Positions 27,429 to 34,487 of a DNA stretch of 34,487 nucleotides are shown here, one piece after another. This DNA is from Acanthaster planci (Eukaryota; Echinodermata; Asteroidea; Valvatida; Acanthasteridae). The notes below the pieces were generated by a model. The model made no database searches. It was not told the DNA's origin and saw nothing but the letters and a program-made list of their open reading frames with translations. Every line of letters starts with the position of its first letter. The stretch's first letter is position 1. A program made the position numbers and the translations under genes. The stretch spans positions 5,595 to 40,081 of the forward strand of contig NW_019091642.1 in NCBI RefSeq assembly GCF_001949145.1, given 5' to 3'.

Positions 27429-27592
27429 GTTACTGGTATATGTACCGTCTACACTGTGATACTACGACTCTGCACAAGCTAACAATGGCCGTTTGAATTT
27501 CTGCACGGTTTCCAGCCCTTTTTCTGAGTCATCAACTGCAAATAGGGTACTGGATTGCTTACCCGGGTATCAGAGGCGACTAGGTTGCTCAG

Positions 27593-27603
27593 CTCGTCGC
27601 CAA
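27593..27603 (-). other. Primer-binding-site-like sequence and LTR end of the gypsy fragment
   Basis: On the minus strand TACA is followed by TTGGCGACGAG, a form common at the LTR/leader junction of gypsy-like elements. Just outside, GTGTCCTAT (27608-27616) and ATAGGACAC (27645-27653) form a 9-bp inverted repeat. Confidence 0.5.
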
Positions 27604-28444
27604 TGTAGTGTCCTATGCTTTGCTATAATCTGACTTTTAATGCAATAGGACACGGACAAGATTGCAACTGTTTTGATGCAGATGTCCCGTTAGATCAAAT
27701 CAATTCTACACGTGTAGTTAGTGCTGCTTAATTACACAGTATAACACTATGTGCGTGAACTGCATGTATGGTTTGCTGAAGTGGAAGCAATAAACAATAG
27801 TGCTTGATTGTTAAAGCATTTAAGTAAACTAATAGGTATTGCAATACGTACGTGAAAACTGTGTCACGTACATGTGCTACAGTTTTATGTACGTACGTGA
27901 AGTTAAATGCGCCTTTCCATATGTACGTTTTTGGGTGCGTTGCGTACACGGTGCGTTCATGTGTTTCACGTCCACTAGCACAAAGCTCGAATCCATTGAA
28001 ATAACACACCTGTGCGTTTTGTTCAGCCGTGAAAATCGTTCTGGGAGCGATTTTCATTCGCAACGCTTGACACAAGTGTTGAGGCTCATATCGAAAGGCG
28101 CCATTACACGTAGATGCCTGAAAACTATTTTCATGTGTGTGGCGTTTCTGCTTGCAAGAGGCTACGAATTGACCAACCATGTCATATGTTTCCGTGAGGA
28201 GGCCGTGGCTTGTTGGTTCCACTCTCGTCAAGAGAAGGAGGGTGTAAAAACAAACAAGTAGTTGTTGATTCCAAATTTCCACTTTATTTCCAAATTCTCC
28301 AGTTCATATGGATTACATCAAACAACGACCATAATCCCACCAAAAACGACCGATAACGGAGAGGAATGGCCTGGTACACTGTCTGAAGAAAAGCCCTGTC
28401 AATGAAATATATTTCATTCCAAATAATCCTGGCTTGTACATATA
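27604..28444. other. Worn LTR remainder and second hairpin repeat
   Basis: No gene supported. The LTR outer end could not be placed. 27850-28180 is copy 2 of the dispersed repeat. A long minus-strand frame across it follows the repeat and has no known domain. Confidence 0.35.
27850..28180. repeat. Dispersed hairpin-rich repeat, copy 2
   Basis: Partner of 25083-25400. The first stem is GTGAAAAT/ATTTTCAT, where copy 1 has GTCAAAAT/ATTTTGAC, so the third base pair changed on both sides (C-G to G-C). Confidence 0.6.
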
Positions 28445-28670
28445 CAGGGTGTATCAAAAAAGTATACAGTCAGAAAATTAAGTGAAAATAAAAATGTGAA
28501 CATTTTTTGAAAATCTCTTCTCCTACATGGAATGATTAGAGTATCTTGTTGTTATTAAACTTGTGATCATTAGCAGATTATAATGCCTGAGTGACCAGGA
28601 ACTTTTTTCCTAAATTCTCAAAAATTGGCTTGCCCAAACACTTGCTTTGTTCAGAATTGGACCAAAAGTC
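28445..28670 (+). repeat. Left terminal inverted repeat of the mariner-like element
   Basis: It pairs with 30068-30293 (for example ATGCCTGAGTGACCAGGA, then TTTGTTCAGAATTGG in both arms). Confidence 0.85.
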
Positions 28671-28945
28671 AAGTATGGCATGTGCTTTGTTCTTTGGAGT
28701 ACCTTGGAAGGTTTCTTTCAGCCTCGTCTCTTCCCACCTACAAATCCCCGCAAAAATGTTGCTTGCACAAGTAATGAGAATGGCAACTTGGTGTTCATTT
28801 GTTTGATTTCAGTGCACATCACTGGACGAAACACATTTGCAGAATGTTTGCAATGGCATAAATTGGAGGGCCTCTGTCTCATTCTTTAGCGGTGAAATCA
28901 ATGAAACGAGATGGTCAGACCCCAGCTTACCCCCAGCAAAGGTAA

Positions 28946-30015
28946 TTTTTGGTAAGAGAGTTCCATCGAAGTCAGAGTGTTGCAAAGGTCTTGCGAAGGT
29001 TTTGTCAAGAATATCCGAATGCACGATGTCCATCACGAGCAACAGTTTACAAAAATGTACAGAAGTACAAGGTAACAGGATCAAGTCACAACCTAAACAA
29101 AGAAAGATCTGGGCGCCTAAGATCTGGAAGATGTGCTGCCAACATCCAAACTGTTCAAAATGCTTTAGCGAATCAGCAGGCAGGAGATGAAAGGGCTCAG
29201 AGGTTGAGCTGTCATCGTAATGGACTTGGGTTACCCTATGTCACATTCAACAGAATTAGTCGCTTGGATTTACGCTTCTATTCTTCCCAAATGGTTCAAC
29301 GACAACAGCTTCTTCCACGTGATCAACAGCGACGGTTTCAGTTTTGCCACTGGCTCCTTGGCCAACATGCACGCTTCCACGAAGATTTGATTATTGGAGT
29401 TGGGTTAGGATTTGCCTTAAATGCTTCTGTGAGTACCCACAACATAAGATAATATCTTCCCCGTGGCCATCGACCACTTCATTTTGACTATCAACGCAGT
29501 GATGACAGACATAAACTGACTGGGTAGTTTTGATTGGGAACAGGAGCATTATTGGTCAATTCTTTTTTCACAACATGCACGGTGACATGTACTTATAAAT
29601 GATCAATGCCAACATCGTTCCAGTCATTGATCAAATGCCTCGTTATCTTCGCCAAGGAAATGGATTGTTTCAAATGGCTTGGTAGGCACAGGATGGTGCT
29701 CCACCACACAGGATGAGAACGGTTACAGAGCACCTGACAGAACTCTTTGATTACCGTGTGATTGCATTGCTTCGGCCTGTGGAATGGCCACCGAGATCAC
29801 CCGACCTAACGCCATTGGAATTTTTCCTGTGGGGACGTTTGAAGTCCAAGGTTTTTGTTTCTCTGCCAGTGGACCTAGATGGCCTTGCAGGAAGGATCAC
29901 TGCCGAGATCAATGCTCTCAGGCAAAACAGAGCAATGATCAGGCGTGCTATCTACGACATGCTGAGAAGGGCACGAATTTGTGTGGAGCGAAGTGATCGT
30001 CACGTGGAGGACTAA
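28946..30015 (+). pseudogene. Mariner-like transposase with a 41-residue D-to-E spacing, inactivated
   Basis: Part 1 (28946-29452) holds the paired helix-turn-helix DNA-binding region (REFHRSQSVAKVLRRFCQEY, RATVYKNVQKYKVTGS, then RSGRLRSGR). No ATG precedes it in frame; a TAA lies at 28943. It continues to LNASVSTHNIR, where the first catalytic Asp expected a few residues before is replaced by GVGLGF. Part 2 (about 29517-30015, another frame, two internal stops) has AQDGAPPH with the second Asp at 29692 and WPPRSPDLTPLEFFLWG with the third acidic residue at 29818, 41 residues between them. Transposases of this type cut and paste at TA. A frameshift, stops and a missing Asp make it dead. Confidence 0.8.
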
Positions 30016-30067
30016 ATGGGTGAAATAAATGATATTTACTCAAGCACCTTCAATATTTGCTTTTCTG

Positions 30068-30293
30068 GACTTTTGATCCAATTCTGAACAAAGCAATTGT
30101 TTGCGCAAGCCTATTTTTGAGCTATTTAGGAAACTAGCTCCTGGTCACTCAGGCATGAAAATCTGTTCATGATCACAACTTTAGTAACAGCATGATACTC
30201 TAATCAACCCATGTAGGAGAAGATATTTTCAAAAAATGTCACATTTTTACTTTGTATTTAATTTTCTGACTCTATACTTTTTCATACACCCTG
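30068..30293 (-). repeat. Right terminal inverted repeat of the mariner-like element
   Basis: Complementary partner of 28445-28670; it ends ...ATACACCCTG. Confidence 0.85.
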
Positions 30294-31453
30294 CAGATTC
30301 ATTTACTTAAATAATATTAAACACAATACGTGTTGCTATTATAAAATTGTAATGACATTTGCTGTTTTATATGTTGTTATAAATGAATGATCAGTCATGA
30401 CTACAACATTAAAGGAACCCTAATTTTACCATGGTGCAGAATAACTTCAGCTATGCCGATCCTCGGGTTATACACTGAAAACTACAGCAAAAGCAGGAGT
30501 AGGCTAAAAATAAACGCAAGCAAAAGTACCCTTACAAGTCAGGCATAACTCTTTGAGACAGTGCATCAACCATTAGTGCGAGATGCAGATTTGCACTTGG
30601 CGTAAGTACAAACAATATTGTAATACATGTAGTGTACATGCACAATGTCGCTACACATCGCACTTACTGTACTGTAGACTAGTGCACAAGGCAAGCTCAC
30701 ACAACACTACTTTGCAAAGGCTTCGACATCACACAAAAGTGTCGCGTAAAGAAGAATAATTATACATTCAGTACTCAGTTTTCACACCAACCAACATGTT
30801 CAAAGTCTCTTAACGTAACAGCTTACGACTTGGTTTAATTAAGATTAAGTTACCCCTGAAAGGCAGAAATTAAGTGAAAATTCAGCGGTTCACTAGCCAT
30901 TCTCTGACAAGACGCATTGAGAACGAAAAAGGGACAAACCGTTGCTTGCTCTTTCAAGTTTACTACAACCCTACCCCCCAAAAATGTGACAAATAATTAT
31001 AATAATCTATATTAATTTTCATTATTTGAACAACAAGGACCTAAGGACAGAATAAAATAAAAATTCTATCAATGACACTATTAAGATCTCAAAATGTTAC
31101 CATAATGTTCCAGCTTTGTTTCAGAAAGGGATATGACAGCAGAGGTAGTAGAGGCCTAAAATACAGAGTCGCTAAATTATGCACAGGACACATAATAAAT
31201 AACTAACTTCGCGCGTGGAACGAAAATATTCACATCCCTACATTTCCATAGTTGAAGACAGTTCCATAGTTGAAGACAGTTCCATGTGATTTCACGGGGG
31301 CATTCCTAGCTTGCCAAATGGTCGTGTGAATTGTGTCACAAGTGTCATCCAACGGAGATATTGAGGAGGAGTTAAAAACCGTTTAACTCACGGCAGTGTT
31401 TCAAACACATCAAGCTTTTTTTTTCAGCAACTTGCAATAACTGTTGCAACCAA
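30294..31453. other. Unassigned AT-rich stretch
   Basis: No gene recognised. It contains a two-and-a-half-copy tandem repeat of TTCCATAGTTGAAGACAG at 31244-31286. Confidence 0.4.
31244..31286. repeat. 18-bp tandem repeat
   Basis: TTCCATAGTTGAAGACAG occurs twice exactly (31244-31261, 31262-31279), followed by a partial third copy. Confidence 0.9.
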
Positions 31454-32200
31454 GTTAGCTAATAGCAATTGACCCAGGCAATCTCAGGCAATTTACTATA
31501 CTCAGGCATGCTAAAAGTAATTAAGCGTTTAATGTCTAAGGACTCCCGGTTTATTACTTGTCAGGGACTTGAACGTCACCTGAAACATGGCAGATGTATT
31601 GTAAAATCATCGCACACATAAAACTCCCTGCCCGCAATGTATTCTTCCAGGCGGCTTAAGAGCAAATGAAGTTTATTTGAAATGTGCCGTCAATTCCAAT
31701 ATTTAAAACAAATTTTAGCACTCCAGGCACAAACCCCTCCCTACGGTTACACAATGCATGTGATATAAAACATGTATGTATGTTAAACAGTATTATTAAA
31801 TCTGATAATTATATTCAACATAACTAGCTTCAAAGCTATTGCAGCCTCAGATCAAGTCTCGTTAAATCCAAAATTTCAAACAGATTAGATTTTAAAGACA
31901 CACCCCTCCTTAGACTTACGTTGTACATGTGGTTATTATGTATAGTCATGTTAGATTTTTTTCCCACATCTGTGTTCATTAGATGAATGTGATGGAATAA
32001 CAATCAACCTGCAGGAGAACATTCCCTACACCTTTACGTCTCCTAACTACCCTGACCGATATCCTAACTCCCTGAACTGCCAGTGGGAGTTTCGAGCCTC
32101 AAGTGGATTTATTGTCATCACCATCTTGGATTTTGTGACTGAACGTCGGTATGACTTCGTTACAATAGAGGGCCCTGGTTTGGAGCTCGGGGATTTAACA
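31454..32200 (+). repeat. Duplicated CUB unit flank, copy 2
   Basis: The left part (31454-31810) matches 34157-34487, and 31585-32200 matches 25440-26048. It leads directly into CUB exon 5. Confidence 0.8.
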
Positions 32201-32348
32201 ACAGGCTCAGGAAACAAATTGAGCTTGACTGGGAACACAGCTGTTACGAGGGTATCCTCAAGGCTTCCTATCATCAATATCTCAATGACAACCAACGAGT
32301 TTAGGCGGACAAGAGGATTCCGAATGAAGATTGAGGCGTTCAAAACTT
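31983..32348 (+). CDS. Complete CUB domain exon 5
   Basis: The exon is 366 nt between TTCATTAG and GTAAGTTC, phase 1 at both ends. It encodes DECDGITINLQEN, FTSPNYPDRYPNSLNCQWEF, FIVITILDFVTERRYDFVTI, AVTRVSSRLPIINISMTTN and GFRMKIEAFKT. There are two cysteines and no lesion. The acceptor is TTAG where the others have TCAG. It is closest to exon 4, which helps date the Penelope insertion after their duplication. LDLa exon 3 follows 0.8 kb downstream and can be spliced in frame, so 31983-33273 looks like an intact CUB-LDLa unit. Confidence 0.8.
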
Positions 32349-33150
32349 GTAAGTTCACGTATTGTTTGCTGTATTAATCTCGATAACCAGTGGCGTAGAT
32401 CTGTGTTAAATATTGCGGGGTGGAGAATGGGAGATGCGGAAAGGTGGGGGAATTACTTCCTGGTCATGGAAATTTGGAAAGCGCAGGGTGGATCATATAC
32501 ACTATACAGGGTCGATGGTCGTGATAAATGTGATCAAACTCATGCAGAATCTTACATCAGAAACATCAGAATGGTATCTTTATGAATTTATAAAAGTGCT
32601 TTCCATTTTTAGTGATTTTCTGTCATTGGGAAGGCTGATTATTCCTCAAAATCAGCTTTAATGTTTTTTTTCTCATCACCAAACGTCTGGTTGGATGATT
32701 CAATAGCCCATCCCCGACTTTAAAAAGTGGGGAGGGGGATATACCCCCACCCCCAGGCCTTACGTCCATCCTCTATACTAGAAGGCACGAGGACATAACA
32801 TTCGATACAACATGTTTGTTGTCCGTCACTCATAAGTAAATGTTATGCAGAATCGAATCCTCAGTATTCTATTCACTCTGTAGTTTTCTCTATCTGCAAA
32901 CATCGATTTCAATACTCTTAGATGCAACTTGCCAAAATCTTTGGCAATGTACACGTATGACGGAATTACTTGAGTAGAAGACTCAATGCAAGTTCTGACA
33001 AAACAATGTGCGTTTCTGCCAGCTTTCAAGAATTTCTTTCAAGAACTCACCATTATGTTTATCTTTGAAAGGTTGCAAAGCGTTGATCTGCCCCAGAAAG
33101 TTTTTTTTTCTGCATTTTCACCGGTCCTTAATGGCTGTTATTCTCTGCAG
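32349..33150. other. Intron between CUB exon 5 and LDLa exon 3, with a possible MITE
   Basis: CCAGTGGCGTAGATCTG at 32389 and the complement of 32755-32775 (GGACGTAAGGCCTGGGGGTGG) resemble worn hAT-type ends enclosing G-rich edges. The call is weak. The rest has no feature. Confidence 0.3.
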
Positions 33151-33273
33151 GGCCGAGTAAGTGTTCAGGTGTGCCTGACTTCCAGTGTGAGAATTCAACG
33201 TTCTGTATTTCATCCCGTGCTGTTTGCAATGGTTTGAAGAACTGTCCCTACGGATTTGATGAACAGCAATGCT
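33151..33273 (+). CDS. LDL-receptor class A exon 3
   Basis: The exon is 123 nt between TTCTCTGCAG and GTGAGTCT, phase 1 at both ends. It encodes PSKCSGVPDFQCENSTFCIS and then SRAVCNGLKNCPYGFDEQQC. All six cysteines are present and the frame is open. Two acidic calcium-site positions seen in exon 1 (CDG and KDC) are Asn here, while the final Asp-Glu is kept, so calcium affinity may be lower. It closes the CUB 5 unit. A typical donor follows, so the transcript is expected to continue to a further exon beyond 33273, possibly outside the window. Confidence 0.8.
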
Positions 33274-34156
33274 GTGAGTCTATGTTGCGAAAGCGGCCAC
33301 AAACTGATAAAAGCAGGCTATTGAACTGGTCTGTATTACGGAGAAACCCTTGTAGGTGGCGTTAGATGGCCAAGCCAATTCCTTTCAGAATATTGTACTT
33401 AGATGTTCTGGCGGTTATTCTTCCTTAACCCTTGCGAATGTTCTGGAAATTGAGGACATTTCATTGTCCTAAAGTGCTGCAACGTCACCTTGCAGGTTGT
33501 TGCCATCATGCCCTAGAGGCACACCTTAGGTTAATTCATAATTTAAGAAAATTGGCAAAAATGATCCTAGTCATCCACAAGCTTTTTGAAAGGCTCTCCA
33601 AAGTAAGCGTTTTAATTTTCTTGAGGTGTTGTGAATATCACAGACCCATCCACCATGTCAACAGCCATCTTGTGCGGGGAGGTAAAGTATGCTTGAACGA
33701 TGGTTAAGGGCTCTGATCTTATAATTTTTTTTTATGACGAATGCTTATTGGATGGAGATCATTTTAATATTTAGATCTTGGGCCAAAACTTGCACGTGCG
33801 CATCGCTCTTGTGTACTGAACGTCAAGGGGGGGGGGATACGGCACTATGTAATTCAAAATGCTTCAGTGCTTCCAAAGCCGTAAGGTATGCGTTGCACTT
33901 ATAAAAGTACTTATTTTGTTATCCATTCCAATTACCATAAATTAATAAATTTCGATTGTTGAAAGTTTAAAGGTGGCTTTCAACTTCCAATAACTTCTGC
34001 TCGGCATCTGGGAAATTAAAAAAAGAACTTAAAAAGTCTAACCCCCCTCCAAATATGGAAAGTCACTTCCCAAAATGAGACTTTGATCATTTAATTTTAT
34101 GCTAGAAACCAAGCTGTATTGAAATATAACATCTCGTTTTATTCAAAGCAATAAAA
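33274..34156. other. Spacer, no recognised gene
   Basis: Short open frames only; no domain, no transposon ends seen. A G run lies at about 33826. Confidence 0.4.
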
Positions 34157-34487
34157 GTTAGCTAATAGCATTTGACCCAGGCAATCTCAGGCATTTAACT
34201 ATACTCAGGCAAGCTAAATGTAACTAAACGTTTAATGTCTGAGGACTCCCGGTGTATTACTTGTCGGGGACTTGGACGTCACCTGAAACATGGCAGATGT
34301 TATTCTTCCAATGTATTCTTCCAGGCGGCTTCCGAGCAAATGAAGTTTATTTCAAATGTGCAGTCAATTCCAATATTTAAAACAAAGTTTGGCACTCCAG
34401 GCACAAACCCCTCCCTACGGTTACACAATGCATGTGATATAAAATACGTATGTATGTTAAATAGCATTATTAAATCTGGCAATTATA
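34157..34487 (+). repeat. Third copy of the CUB lead-in, running off the window
   Basis: It matches 31454-31810 (GTTAGCTAATAGCA, GACTCCCGG, ATTCTTCCAGGCGGCTT, CACTCCAGGCACAAACCCC) with one net deletion of about 29 bp. In copy 2 the CUB exon starts 529 bp after this point, so another CUB exon is expected about 170 bp past the window end. Confidence 0.8.

Larger units (their letters stand above)
28445..30293 (+). mobile_element. Tc1/mariner-type DNA transposon, 1849 bp, 226-bp inverted repeats
   Basis: The ends are CAGGGTGTATCAAAAAAGTA and, in complement, CAGGGTGTATGAAAAAGTA. The similarity extends inward to 28670 on the left and from 30068 on the right, 226 bp each. The left flank is TA; the right flank is CA, so one side of the TA target duplication has probably changed by a transition. 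Inside is a broken transposase. The terminal repeats differ at many positions, so the copy is old. It lies in the spacer between the gypsy fragment and CUB exon 5. Confidence 0.85.

Noticed and set aside
25083-28180. The hairpin repeats as the two LTRs of the gypsy fragment
   Set aside because: The LTR end next to the primer site is at 27607, over 200 bp from copy 2, and a host CUB exon lies between the copies.

Overview
The window is nuclear DNA of a eukaryote, most likely a marine invertebrate. It carries extracellular CUB and LDL-receptor class A (LDLa) domain exons with GT-AG splice sites and phase-1 introns, and several kinds of eukaryotic transposon debris: a mariner-like element, a Penelope-like element, Ty3/gypsy gag, a non-LTR reverse transcriptase, a solo LTR and MITEs. 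No bacterial operon, tRNA, rRNA or CRISPR array was seen. The species cannot be named from sequence alone.

Region 1 (1 to about 9,758) is the left-hand surprise: a compact, almost intron-free block of virus-like genes in two converging arms. The plus arm (237-5,137) holds a small coiled-coil/membrane protein, a capsid-like gene with its middle deleted, an A32-type packaging ATPase with a damaged Walker A, an HNH-endonuclease-like gene, three small or unknown proteins and a long coiled-coil membrane protein. Nearly all are broken by frameshifts or stops. The minus arm (9,370 back to 5,205) is better preserved. It has an intact 179-residue protein with cysteines on a strict three-residue register, a zinc-cluster protein and a 324-codon gene interrupted by one in-frame TAG. 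The arms meet at a 30-nt palindrome. Many genes start at TAAATG or TAATAAAAGATG. I read this as an endogenous copy of a DNA virus or virus-like transposon. No polymerase or integrase lies in the window, which cuts the element at its left edge.

Region 2 (9,759 to 34,487) is host DNA: a tandemly expanded locus for secreted CUB/LDLa proteins. Two roughly 1.5-kb duplicated units (9,759 and 12,491) each carry a signal-peptide exon, and the matching CUB exon follows. Downstream come LDLa, CUB, LDLa (stop codon), CUB (frameshift plus transposon), CUB and LDLa exons. All complete exons are 363-366 nt (CUB) or 123 nt (LDLa) with phase-1 borders, so units can be added or lost without changing frame. 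The last 330 bases repeat the DNA that precedes a CUB exon, so another unit probably follows.

Between the exons sit a hAT-like MITE with a degenerate 8-bp target duplication, a solo LTR, a 5'-truncated Penelope-like element that ends one CUB exon, a gypsy gag on the minus strand, a dead mariner-like element with 226-bp inverted repeats, and a dispersed hairpin-rich repeat pair. Functions given for virus-like genes other than the ATPase, capsid and HNH genes are inferences from visible sequence or from remembered family resemblance. No database search was run.
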